From the NCBI GenBank assembly GCA_964655065.1, contig CAZZLC010000007.1, forward strand, positions 1 to 64,000: a DNA stretch of 64,000 bases, read 5' to 3'. Shown here one piece after another: positions 27,879 through 36,780 of this stretch; position 1 is the first letter of the stretch; each line of letters opens with the position of its first letter. The position numbers and the translations under genes are program-made. The notes beneath the pieces are model-generated. The model ran no database searches. It was not told the origin of the DNA and was given only the letters and a program-made list of their open reading frames with translations. Source of the DNA: DRPG01 sp964655065. GTDB taxonomy: Bacteria; Myxococcota_A; UBA796; GCA-2862545.

Positions 27879-29438
27879 ATGAGCATTCAGACCTTGCTGC
27901 TCGGCCTCGGCACCCTCGGCATCCTGGCCGGATGCGCGGGCGGCGATGAGGATGGCGGCGACCTCGAGCCCGAGATCTGCGACAACGGCATCGATGACGA
28001 CGGCGACGACCTGGTCGACTGTGACGACCGCGAGGAGTGCCCGGGCCTCGACATCGACGACGTCTGCTACGCCGATCCGCCGCCTTGCGAGGCCGGGAAC
28101 GAAGATCAGATCCCCGTCATCCAGGCCGGTACGCTGGCCGAGCCCATCTTCCTCGCCGACCTCGGCTTCGCGGCCGCCGACCTCATCGCCGAGCCGGGCG
28201 ACCGCGACTGCTTCGCCTTCGACCCCGTGGAAGGCCAGCTGTACATCCTGTACCTCGAGCACCGGGGCGCGAACCCCGACACGGTGCTCCAGGTGTTCGA
28301 CTCGAGCTTCCAGCTGATCGGGGAGAACGACGATCTCCCTTACCGGATCACCGAGACGGACTCGGGCATGGAGTTCGTGGCTCAGAGCAACGACACGCTG
28401 TATTTCCAGGTCCTCGAGTTCTCCGACTGGGACCCCGACACCGAGACCGCCGAGGGTGGCCAGAACTTCAAGTACGACGTGCTGCTCTCGGCCATCGACC
28501 TCGACGAGCCCAACGAGGACGTGGGCAACGACGACTTCGTGCAGGCGGCCACCAACGCCGCGGCCGGCGAGCCCGGTCCCCTGTTCGACCCTTACGAGGG
28601 CTCGATCGACTGGCTCCCGGGCACCATCGGGGCGCCCGGCGACGTCGACGTCGTGCAGTTCGAGGTCCTCGGCGACCGACTCTGCCAGTTCTCGTCCTAC
28701 CCGCACCTCTCGCTCGAGGGCATGTCGCCCGCGCTGAGCAGCCTGGACCACCAGTGGGAGCTCTGGCGCGAGGACTGCGACCCCTTTGCCGGCGACTGCA
28801 CCGGTGAGAACGTGGTGCGGGTGGCGTCGACGACCGATCCCGCCATCTACAGCAACTCCGTGCGCGCGATCACCTGGGATGCCGGCATCAGCTACCCCGT
28901 GCCCGGGGCCGGCGTGTACTACCTGCGCATCACGGACGCGAGCGGCGGAGGCAGCCCGCTGCACGCCTACCAGGTGTGGGCCAACTGCGCGTTCACCGAC
29001 ATCGTCCATCACGACGAGAACGGGTCGGACGACGTGACGGAGGCCACGCGAATCCCGCTCGAGGAGTCGACGGCCACCGAGGGCCTCTGGTTCGGCGACA
29101 TTGCAGGGACGCTGTTCGGCGGCACCACTCCCGACACCATCGACAGCTGGAACATCCGCGACGGAGTCCGCCCGAACGCCGTGGCGACCGTCTTCGTGGA
29201 GACCACCACCGCGGGCTCCTCGCTCTCCGACGCGGTGGTCAAGATCTGGCGCGACAATGGTGACGGCACCGCGGCCGAGCTCGCCTCGGGCACGGGGTCC
29301 GACCCGCTGATCGTGGAGGCCGTGCTGACCGACTCGAGCAACCTCTTCGTGACCTTCGAGTCGACGTCGAACATCGACGCGACCGACGCGTTCTACGTCG
29401 CCAGGGTGTTCGTGAGCAACGAGTCGCTCGACCTGTAG
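27879..29438 (+). CDS. Surface lipoprotein, beta-rich (519 aa)
   Basis: ATG at 27879 with GGAGGA upstream. The lipobox is LAGC (GILAGCAGG), followed by an acidic linker and a short Cys/Asp-rich unit ('EICDNGIDDDGDDLVDCDD') of the kind found in myxobacterial surface proteins. The remainder has two pre-peptidase-C-like beta-sandwich modules ('DRDCFAFDPVEGQLYILYLE', 'FKYDVLLSAIDLDEP', 'GVYYLRITDASGGGSP'), a domain that usually helps secreted enzymes fold or bind. No catalytic domain is visible, so a structural or binding role is likely. It is transcribed alone. Confidence 0.78.
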   Translation: MSIQTLLLGLGTLGILAGCAGGDEDGGDLEPEICDNGIDDDGDDLVDCDDREECPGLDIDDVCYADPPPCEAGNEDQIPVIQAGTLAEPIFLADLGFAAADLIAEPGDRDCFAFDPVEGQLYILYLEHRGANPDTVLQVFDSSFQLIGENDDLPYRITETDSGMEFVAQSNDTLYFQVLEFSDWDPDTETAEGGQNFKYDVLLSAIDLDEPNEDVGNDDFVQAATNAAAGEPGPLFDPYEGSIDWLPGTIGAPGDVDVVQFEVLGDRLCQFSSYPHLSLEGMSPALSSLDHQWELWREDCDPFAGDCTGENVVRVASTTDPAIYSNSVRAITWDAGISYPVPGAGVYYLRITDASGGGSPLHAYQVWANCAFTDIVHHDENGSDDVTEATRIPLEESTATEGLWFGDIAGTLFGGTTPDTIDSWNIRDGVRPNAVATVFVETTTAGSSLSDAVVKIWRDNGDGTAAELASGTGSDPLIVEAVLTDSSNLFVTFESTSNIDATDAFYVARVFVSNESLDL

Positions 29439-29449
29439 TCGGCTCGCGA

Positions 29450-29484
29450 GGGCCACGAGGCCGGGACCCAGCGCGGCCTGGCCC
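29450..29484 (+). terminator. Possible GC hairpin downstream of the lipoprotein gene
   Basis: GGGCC (29450-29454) and GGCC (29459-29462) pair with GGCC (29475-29478) and GGCCC (29480-29484) around a 12-base loop, starting 12 bases after the TAG stop. There is no T-run. Weak support. Confidence 0.3.
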
Positions 29485-29576
29485 GACGGGCTCGCTCGGA
29501 TCCCGGTCGCCTTGTGCCGCCCGGCTCCGCGACCGGTGCATGATGGAGCCCGGGAACAGGCACCAGGGAGATGGTG

Positions 29577-30803
29577 ATGGACGTGGCAGTGGTTGGCGGT
29601 TCGATCGCGGGCTGCTCGGCGGCGATTCGGTTTCGAGGTGCAGGGCACCGGGTCGAGGTGTACGAGCGGGCCACCGGCGCCCTCGTGGGGCGGGGCGGAG
29701 GCATCGCGACGCCGGAGCGGGTGCTGAAGGCGATGATTCAGGCCGGAATGATCGACGAGGACTTCCCTCACGTCGTCGGCGAGTCGATACCCTTCGTGAT
29801 CCGCACCGAAGCGCATCCGCGGGCGGGGCACCGACCCTGGGCGGCGCCGACGAGCCTCGCCGCCTTTCACTGGGGCGCCCTGTGGCGCCAGCTGCGTCAG
29901 CGGGTGCCCGACGACAGCTTTCGTGCCGGCTGCGAGGTGCGGGGCACCGTCGAGCGTGACGACGGCCGGGTCGCCGTCCAGCTGGACGACGGCACCGAGT
30001 CGGTGTTCGACCTCGTGGTCTTCGCCGATGGCCACCGCTCGGCAGGCCGCGCCCGGCTGTTCCCCGACACGGGCCTGAAGTACCGCGGGTACGTCCACTG
30101 GCGCGGGCTGCTCCCCGAGTCGTCCCTCGACGACCCCGAGCTGCTCGGCAGCGGATTTCCAAGGGTCTCCTTCGCGGAAGGGACCGGGAGCCTCGTGGTC
30201 TACCTGCTTCCGTCGCCCCGGGGCTCCACGGCACCTGGTGAGCGACTCGTGGACTGGGCCGCGTACGTCGAGCTCCCCGAAGACGAGGTCCCGTCCTTCA
30301 TGATCGACCGCCAGGGCCACACGAGGGAGGGCACGCTGCCCCCTGGCACCATGCGCGAAGAGGAGGAGCGCCGGCTGAAGGCCCGCCTCCAGCCGGTCCT
30401 GCCCGAGTTCTTCGGCGAGATCGTGCAGCGAACCAAGAGCACCCACGCCCAACTCGTCTACACCGTGGAGATGCCGGCCTACCGGCGGGGGCGGCAGGTG
30501 GTGATCGGCGACGCGGGTACGGTGACCCCTCCGTTCACGGGCTCCGGCGTGTTCAAGGGATTCCAGAACACGGTCGGCCTCCTGGAGACCATCGAGTCGC
30601 TCGGGTCGTTCGACAAGGCCCTCGAGTCGTGGAGCGCCAAGCAGGTGCGCCTCGGACAGCGGCTCGCCACGCTCGGAGAGCAGATGGAGAAGGCCCTGAT
30701 CTGGGCTCCCCTCGACCTCGCGACCGCAGACGCCGACAGCACGGAGGCCTGGTGGCAGTCGGCGGTCACCTTCCCGGCAGGACTCGCGACCAGCGCGGGG
30801 TGA
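29577..30803 (+). CDS. FAD-dependent monooxygenase (PHBH-fold)
   Basis: 408 aa; the ATG at 29577 has AGGGAG six bases upstream (an ATG at 29571 is in frame). The Rossmann motif is AVVGGSIAGCSAA at the N-terminus, followed by 'VEVYER' binding the ribose. The second FAD motif 'RQVVIGDAGTVTPPFTGSG' corresponds to the G-D-A-x-H/T-x-x-x-P pattern of group A flavin monooxygenases, and 'VVFADGHRS' is the D-G-x-x-S motif. The closest recognisable type is the 2,6-dihydroxypyridine/FAD-binding monooxygenase branch. These cytoplasmic enzymes hydroxylate aromatic or heteroaromatic rings using NAD(P)H and O2. No catabolic partners are adjacent, so the substrate is unknown. Confidence 0.87.
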   Translation: MDVAVVGGSIAGCSAAIRFRGAGHRVEVYERATGALVGRGGGIATPERVLKAMIQAGMIDEDFPHVVGESIPFVIRTEAHPRAGHRPWAAPTSLAAFHWGALWRQLRQRVPDDSFRAGCEVRGTVERDDGRVAVQLDDGTESVFDLVVFADGHRSAGRARLFPDTGLKYRGYVHWRGLLPESSLDDPELLGSGFPRVSFAEGTGSLVVYLLPSPRGSTAPGERLVDWAAYVELPEDEVPSFMIDRQGHTREGTLPPGTMREEEERRLKARLQPVLPEFFGEIVQRTKSTHAQLVYTVEMPAYRRGRQVVIGDAGTVTPPFTGSGVFKGFQNTVGLLETIESLGSFDKALESWSAKQVRLGQRLATLGEQMEKALIWAPLDLATADADSTEAWWQSAVTFPAGLATSAG

Positions 30804-30894
30804 GGCTCGGCTCGGTGGGCGTGAGCATCGCCGCCGCGGGCTGCACCTTCGCATTGCCGATTGGGTATGGTTCACGGGCGACCGGGGGGGAGAC

Positions 30895-33800
30895 GTGGCG
30901 CGCATCTTCATCTCGCACTCCAGCGAGGACAACGCCGAGGCCCTGGCCCTGCACCAGTGGCTCTCGAGCGAGGGCTGGGGTGCCGAGGACGACCTGTTCC
31001 TCGACATCCATCCGAGCGGTGGCATCGCGGCCGGCGAGCGCTGGCTCGCGGCGCTCCAGGAGGCGGCGAGCCGCTGCGAGGCAGTCCTGTTCCTGATCAG
31101 CGAGGCCTGGCTCGCCTCGCGGTGGTGCCTCGACGAGTACCACCTGGCCTCGAGCTACCACAAGAAGCTCTTCGCCCTGCTCATCGAAGACATCCCGCTG
31201 TCGCGGCTGCCAGGCGGTCTTGCTTCGCAGTGGCAGGTCGTGCGCCTCGACCGTCGGCCGGCTCGGCGCTTCGTGGTCGTGCTCCCCACAGCCGATCGCG
31301 ACGACATCGTGTACTTCGCGGAGCGCGAGCTCGTTCGCCTGCACCAGGGCCTGGTCAAGGCGGGGGTCGGACCCGAGACGTTCACCCTGCAGCCCGACCC
31401 GGAGGGCCCGTTCGGCTGGCGCTCCCCCTATCGGGGCCTGGAGGCGCTCCAGTCCGCGGATGCGGCGGTGTTCTTCGGGCGCGAGGCGGACACGGTGCGC
31501 GCGCTCGACGCACTCCGTGGGCTCGCCGAGCGTCCGGATGGGCACTTGCTGGTCATCCTCGGGGCCAGCGGGGCGGGGAAGTCGTCGTTCCTCCGTGCGG
31601 GACTGGTTCCCCGGCTGGTCCGCGACGACGCCGCGTGGCTCGCCGCGCCCCCGCTGCGCGCCGGCTCGGAGGGAGCGCTGGAAGGACCAGAGGGGCTGCT
31701 CGCCGCGCTGGCCGAGGTGCGTCGACGCTTCGGTCTGCCGGTGGACCACGCGTCTTTGCGTCCCGTCCTGGACCACCGCGAGGCCTTCCTCGCCGAGCTC
31801 GGGACCCTGCGGGGGGCCGCCGCGGACCGGGCCCTGCTCGATCCGGGCACGCCGCGCCCTCGGGTGGTGTGGTCCCTCGATCAGGCCGAGGAGCTGTTCA
31901 CCGCGGACGCCGATCCCGACGGAGCCGTGCTCCTCACGAGGTTGCGGGACTCGGTGGCTTCCGGCGACGCCGTGATTCTCGCCACCATCCGGTCCGACAG
32001 CTACGCGCGGATGCAGCACTCCGAGGCCTTCGAGGGTCTACGCCAGGACACCTTCAGCCTCCTTCCCGTCCCATCGGGTGAGGTAGCCCGGATCATCCGC
32101 GCCCCCGCCCAGGTGCTGCGCGCCAGGGTGGGTCCCGACGCGCCGGTCTTCGCCCCGGAGGTCGTCGCCTCGCTCCAGGGCGAGATGGCGGGTGAGGAGG
32201 ACGCCCTGCCCCTCCTCGCCCTCGCCATGCAGCGTCTGATGCGCGAGTACGCCGACACCACCGAGATCGGTCCCGAGGCGCTCGAGGTGACCGGCGGGGT
32301 TGCACGGGCCATCGAGGAGGCCGCCGAGGCTGCACTGCGCGAGGCCGGCCCGCCATCCGACCCCGAGGCCCGACGCGCCCTGGTGCGACGGACCTTCGTG
32401 CCGCGGCTCGCTCGCGTGGACCGCGAGTCCAAGGCCTTCGAGCGTCGGGTGGTCCGGGAGAGCGAGCTCGTCGACCCCGACGTTCGCGGGCTGATCGAAG
32501 CCTTCGTGGCGCGCCGACTCGTGGTCCGGAAGCGGAGCGAGGCCGACCCCACCGCAGCCACGATCGAGGTGGCACACGAGGCCCTGCTCCGGCGTTGGCC
32601 CCTCCTCGTCGGGCTGCTGGAGGCAGATCGGGAGGGGCTCGTCCTGCTCGACGGCGTCCTCGAGGCGGCCGAAGAGTGGCAGACGGCGCCCGACGCCCGA
32701 CGCGACGACTTCCTCGCCCACCGCGGCTCCCGCCTCGACGACGCGATCGCCCTCGGCGACCGGGGGCCCGAGTGGCAGCGGGAGCTCGACCCGGCCCGCG
32801 ACTACCTCAAGGCCGCCCGGACGGCCGACGACGCGCAGCGAGAGCAGCAGCGTCGCGACTTTGCCCGCCGACGGCGACTCCAGGGCGCGCTGATCAGCGT
32901 GCTCTCGATCGTGCTCGTCGGGGTGCTCGGACTCGGGGCCTGGCTCGTCCGGCAGACCCGCGAGGTCAATCGGGAGCGGTCCGAGGTGCTCGCCGCGGCC
33001 GCCGAGGCGCAGGTGCGCGATCGGGCCTTCGACAGCGCGCTGCGCCTCGCCATCACCGCAGCCAGCTCGCGGTCGTGGCTCTCGCCGGTCGCCGATCGGG
33101 CCGGGTCCGTGCTCGCACGCGCTGCCTTCCACGACCGCCTTCGAGTGGCGGGCTCTACCGAGGAGAGCGTCCGCGGGGCAATCGCCTTCGAAGACGAGAG
33201 CCGGCTCCTGACCTTCGGTCCCTCACCCGTCGCCGAGCTCTGGGAGGTGCGTTCCGGGACCCTCATTCGGCGCTTCGAGCACCCCGCGAACGTCATCACC
33301 GCCCGCCTCTTCGGCGACGACTCCCGACTGCTCACCTCGGCCGAGGATCGGGTCGTCCGGGTGTGGGATCTCGCGACGGGACGAGAGCTCTCCGCGATGG
33401 CCCACCCCGACCCCCTGGGACTGCGCGTTCGCTTCGACGAGACGAACCGTCGCGTGGTCTTGTGGGGACAGTCCGGTCCGCTCGTCCGGGTCTTCGACGT
33501 CGACACCGGACAGCCGCTCGGGGTGTTCGAGCACGACGGCGAGGTGCGACGCGCCCGGCTCCTCGACGGCGGGCGCACGCTGGTCACGGTGACCGAGCCT
33601 CCCGCGGGGAGCCAGGGCGAAGCGGTGCTCCACCGCTGGGACCTCCCCTCGGGCGAGCGAGCGGTCCGCGAGCCCCTCGGCGTTCGCGCAGTGCGCCGGA
33701 TGACCCTGCGCGACGATGCGCTCTTCCTCCACGGTGAGGGCGTCCTCCAGGTGCGGGACGCCCTGACCGGCGCGCTGCGAGTCACCATCCCTCTCCCGAG

Positions 33801-35949
33801 TCGGCGTGACGCCACGTTGCTCGCGCAGCCCGCCCGCGCCGTGGTCCTCGGGGACGACCGGCAGCACACCATCTTCGACCTCGTCACGGGCGAGCCAACG
33901 GCGACGTTCGAGACCTCGGGCCGGGCTCGGTGGTGCGAGACGGCGCCGGGCGCGAGGTTGCTCGTCGCGGTCGATCTCACGAGACCGGAGTCGGGAGCCT
34001 TCCGCCGGAGCCGCCTCGAGGTGTTCTCGGCCGAGACCGGAGCGCGCACCCACGCGTTCGACCACGAATCGCCCGTCGAGGGCATCCGGATGCTCGAGGA
34101 CGGAACCCGAGCGCTGACCTGGACCAAGGGCACCACCGCCCACCTGTGGAGCCTCGACACGGGACGGCAGGAGGCGAGGTTCGAGGCGGACGACCGGATC
34201 GGCACCCCGCTGCTGTCGGCCGACGAGCGCACGCTGTTCGTGGCCTCCGATGCCCGGGTGCTCCTGTGGGACGTGTCGGGACGCCCCATCGGCGCGCTCG
34301 ACCACGACCGCGAGGTGATCCAGGCCCTGCCGCTGGCCGGCGATGCCCGCTTGCTGACGCTCACGGCTCCGGGGGCGAGCTCCACCTGGCGGGTCTGGCA
34401 CCTCGACGACCTGGTCCGAACGGTGAGCCGGACGCTGAGCGAAGACGGCGTCCGCAGCAGCATCGACGAGGTGATGCGGCTGCCGGGCGGGCGCTACCTG
34501 ATCGCGAGCGGTGGGCCCGGCACCACCGGATTCCTCGACCTTCGAGCCGATCGGTGGCTCGACGCCCCGGACCTCGCCGGTGCCTTGCCGGTGGCCGTCC
34601 TCGATCGCCCCGCCCGCGCCCTCTTCCGCGGCCCGTCCGCGCTCACCATCGTGCAGCCCGACACTGGCGCCACCACGGCGCAGCTCGATGGAGACGGGCA
34701 CATCCTCTGGCACGCGCTCGTCGACGATGGGGCGCGCCTGGTGACCCTCCGGGGTCCGGAGCGGGTAGACCCGGGCGACGGGGTTCCCGGCACCGCGCTG
34801 ACCGCTCGCGTCCACGACACGGCCACCGGCGAGGTCCTGCAGGAATGGACCCATCCCGCCGACGTGCCGGCCGGCGGGTGGGACGGGGAGGTCCGCGCTG
34901 TGCTCGCCGAGGACGGCCGCGCGGCCGCGATCGCCGTCGGACAGGGGCCCGTGGTGGTCGTGGACCTCGCTACCGCGACGGAGCAGGTCCGTCTCGATCA
35001 CCCAGGACTTCTCGGACTCGCAGCGTCCCCCGACCTCGACGTCCTCGTCACCTGGTCCGGCGGCAGCGAGCTGCGGATCTGGGACGGACGGACCGCGGAG
35101 CTGCGCCATCAGGCCGAGCTACCCGGCGAGCTCGTCGATGCCCGCATCGCGCCCGGCGCGAGTCGCCTCGCCGCCTGGACCCGTGACGTTGGCGGCGAAG
35201 GGATCCTGCACCTGTGGGAGCTCGAGACCCCAGCCCCGCTGGCCACCGTCCACCATGGCACGGAGGTCCGCGGCGTCGACTTCTTCGCTGACGGCGCGCT
35301 CGGGCTCAGCTGGTCGGGGCGGCGTCGCCCCCAGCCTTACGGCGAGGACGACCGGGGCTGGGTGGCCACCTGGCGCCTCGACGATGGCTCACTCGTGGCA
35401 CGGTTCGACCACGGGGCTGGCGTGGTGGCGGCGACCCGCTTCGCCGACGACCAGCGCTTGTTGACGGCGAGTGCCGATCACACGGCACGGGTGTGGGATC
35501 TCGCGACCGGCGTCGAGTGGATGCGAGTGACCCACGATGCTGCCGTCTCCGGGGCCACCCTGTTCGCGGACGACACACGCCTGCTCACCTGGAGCCGCGA
35601 CAACACGGCCCGGGTCTGGGACGTCGCGTCGGGCGCCGAGATCCTCACGGTGTTCCACCCCTCGGTCACGGGCGCGGCCCTGGTCGACGACGAAGCCCGA
35701 CTCGCCACCTGGGGCGGCGACGGCGAGCTGCGGCTCGTCCCGCTCCAGGGCGTCGCACCGGTACCGCGCGACGCGCTACCCGGCGTCGTTCGCAGGCTGT
35801 GCGAGACGCGGCTCGTGGGCCGGATCGACGGGATTCCCCGGAGCCAGGTCCAGGTCGAAGACCGGCGAGCGGCGGCGCTCCCAGAGCGCCGGACCGCCGC
35901 CGACGTGTGTTCCGGCGCCTCGGGCGCCGCGGGTCAGAACAGGAAGTAG
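30895..35949 (+). CDS. TIR - nSTAND NTPase - TM - WD40 protein (copy 1)
   Basis: 1,684 aa; GTG start after a G-rich GGGGGAGAC. Residues 1-125 are a TIR domain: 'RIFISHSSEDNAEALAL' and the SRWCLDEY motif with Glu81, the position of the catalytic Glu in NAD-cleaving TIRs. A STAND NTPase of the nSTAND1 type follows ('SPYRGLEAL...VFFGRE'), with Walker A GASGAGKS at 223-230 and Walker B-like VVWSLDQAEEL near 329, and a helical region to about 650. Next come basic residues (RRRR) and one hydrophobic helix at about 662-686. The last 950 residues are degenerate WD40 repeats ('VVRVWDLATGREL', 'HTARVWDLATGVEW', 'NTARVWDVASGAEI'). With no signal peptide, a single pass would leave TIR/STAND inside and the propellers outside. 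Such proteins are typical of immunity or cell-death signalling. A paralogue lies at 49738-54600. Confidence 0.9.
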   Translation: MARIFISHSSEDNAEALALHQWLSSEGWGAEDDLFLDIHPSGGIAAGERWLAALQEAASRCEAVLFLISEAWLASRWCLDEYHLASSYHKKLFALLIEDIPLSRLPGGLASQWQVVRLDRRPARRFVVVLPTADRDDIVYFAERELVRLHQGLVKAGVGPETFTLQPDPEGPFGWRSPYRGLEALQSADAAVFFGREADTVRALDALRGLAERPDGHLLVILGASGAGKSSFLRAGLVPRLVRDDAAWLAAPPLRAGSEGALEGPEGLLAALAEVRRRFGLPVDHASLRPVLDHREAFLAELGTLRGAAADRALLDPGTPRPRVVWSLDQAEELFTADADPDGAVLLTRLRDSVASGDAVILATIRSDSYARMQHSEAFEGLRQDTFSLLPVPSGEVARIIRAPAQVLRARVGPDAPVFAPEVVASLQGEMAGEEDALPLLALAMQRLMREYADTTEIGPEALEVTGGVARAIEEAAEAALREAGPPSDPEARRALVRRTFVPRLARVDRESKAFERRVVRESELVDPDVRGLIEAFVARRLVVRKRSEADPTAATIEVAHEALLRRWPLLVGLLEADREGLVLLDGVLEAAEEWQTAPDARRDDFLAHRGSRLDDAIALGDRGPEWQRELDPARDYLKAARTADDAQREQQRRDFARRRRLQGALISVLSIVLVGVLGLGAWLVRQTREVNRERSEVLAAAAEAQVRDRAFDSALRLAITAASSRSWLSPVADRAGSVLARAAFHDRLRVAGSTEESVRGAIAFEDESRLLTFGPSPVAELWEVRSGTLIRRFEHPANVITARLFGDDSRLLTSAEDRVVRVWDLATGRELSAMAHPDPLGLRVRFDETNRRVVLWGQSGPLVRVFDVDTGQPLGVFEHDGEVRRARLLDGGRTLVTVTEPPAGSQGEAVLHRWDLPSGERAVREPLGVRAVRRMTLRDDALFLHGEGVLQVRDALTGALRVTIPLPSRRDATLLAQPARAVVLGDDRQHTIFDLVTGEPTATFETSGRARWCETAPGARLLVAVDLTRPESGAFRRSRLEVFSAETGARTHAFDHESPVEGIRMLEDGTRALTWTKGTTAHLWSLDTGRQEARFEADDRIGTPLLSADERTLFVASDARVLLWDVSGRPIGALDHDREVIQALPLAGDARLLTLTAPGASSTWRVWHLDDLVRTVSRTLSEDGVRSSIDEVMRLPGGRYLIASGGPGTTGFLDLRADRWLDAPDLAGALPVAVLDRPARALFRGPSALTIVQPDTGATTAQLDGDGHILWHALVDDGARLVTLRGPERVDPGDGVPGTALTARVHDTATGEVLQEWTHPADVPAGGWDGEVRAVLAEDGRAAAIAVGQGPVVVVDLATATEQVRLDHPGLLGLAASPDLDVLVTWSGGSELRIWDGRTAELRHQAELPGELVDARIAPGASRLAAWTRDVGGEGILHLWELETPAPLATVHHGTEVRGVDFFADGALGLSWSGRRRPQPYGEDDRGWVATWRLDDGSLVARFDHGAGVVAATRFADDQRLLTASADHTARVWDLATGVEWMRVTHDAAVSGATLFADDTRLLTWSRDNTARVWDVASGAEILTVFHPSVTGAALVDDEARLATWGGDGELRLVPLQGVAPVPRDALPGVVRRLCETRLVGRIDGIPRSQVQVEDRRAAALPERRTAADVCSGASGAAGQNRK

Positions 35950-36755
35950 ACGTAGCCGCTGACCGAGATGTCGCAGCGCTTGAAGTTGGCTTCGAGCTCG
36001 AAGCCACTGGCCTCGCCGAGCGACGCGCCGGTCAGCTCGCCCCTGAAGGCATCGTCACCGTTCTCCTCGAGCACGAGCTCACCGCCGTCGATGCGGATGG
36101 GCTCGGAGTAGGCCGGCTTGATCAGCTTGTAGAAGTAGTCGTACGGCCCGAGCGAGTCGCAGTCGACCTCCTCGAGCTCGTCCAGGGCGGCCTGGTACGG
36201 GTTCTCGTCGTAGAACGCCACCGAGCCGAAGTAGTACGAATCGTCGTAGTAGCCCTCGGGAGCGCTGAAGGTGCCCTCGCGCGGCTCGTCGGAGACGCCG
36301 TACTTGCCGGTCTCGAACGTCACGGTCTCGAGAGTGACGATGTTGGTGTCGTTGATGATGCCGTTCGTGGCATCGGCGTAGGTCTCGAAGAGGCTCGAGG
36401 CCGCCTTGCAGGTCTCGCGGTTGAGCGCCGTGTAGAAGCCCTTGTAGTCGCCGCCGTACTGACGCTTGAGATCCTCGTAGAGCCCGTAGAAGTCCTCGTA
36501 GAACTCCTCGTAGGCGCCGGTGAGTTCGTCGTAGGCGTTCTGGGCCTTGCGGCAGTAGCCCCCGTCCGACGACACGACGAGCGAGTTGTCGACGTCGATG
36601 TCACCATCGTAGTTGCTGGTCACGACGACCCAGTTGGCCGACCGCACGGTGCCGAAGTCGTCGACTCCCGCCGGAACCTCGACGGAGCCAGGGGCAAACA
36701 GGCTGCAGCCGGCGGCGAGCGCCCCGGTGGCAAGACAGAGTACAACGTTCCTCAC
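35934..36755 (-). CDS. Tyr/Asp-rich hypothetical lipoprotein
   Basis: 273 aa with a clear signal and lipobox (LATGALAAGC). The body is rich in Tyr, Asp and Glu, including a helical stretch with regularly spaced aromatics ('YDELTGAYEEFYEDFYGLYEDL', read in parts) and a beta-rich C-terminal half ending in 'SGYVYFLF'. The terminal aromatic residue is typical of outer-membrane proteins, but no barrel is evident. No family is recognised. The 3' end overlaps the end of the convergent TIR-STAND gene by 16 bases. Confidence 0.72.
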   Translation of the reverse strand: MRNVVLCLATGALAAGCSLFAPGSVEVPAGVDDFGTVRSANWVVVTSNYDGDIDVDNSLVVSSDGGYCRKAQNAYDELTGAYEEFYEDFYGLYEDLKRQYGGDYKGFYTALNRETCKAASSLFETYADATNGIINDTNIVTLETVTFETGKYGVSDEPREGTFSAPEGYYDDSYYFGSVAFYDENPYQAALDELEEVDCDSLGPYDYFYKLIKPAYSEPIRIDGGELVLEENGDDAFRGELTGASLGEASGFELEANFKRCDISVSGYVYFLF

Positions 36756-36780
36756 GCGCCCTCCTCGAACGGACTGTGTG

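Noticed and set aside
26313..31025. Very long open frame on the minus strand (about 1,570 codons) running through the lipoprotein and monooxygenase genes
   Set aside because: Only its last 279 codons (flagellin) look like protein. The rest is the low-complexity complement of well-supported plus-strand genes in GC-rich DNA.
30895..35949. Known Avs or CARD-NLR type anti-phage system
   Set aside because: The TIR-STAND-TM-WD40 layout, lack of nuclease or protease effector and absence of other defence genes nearby do not match those named systems.
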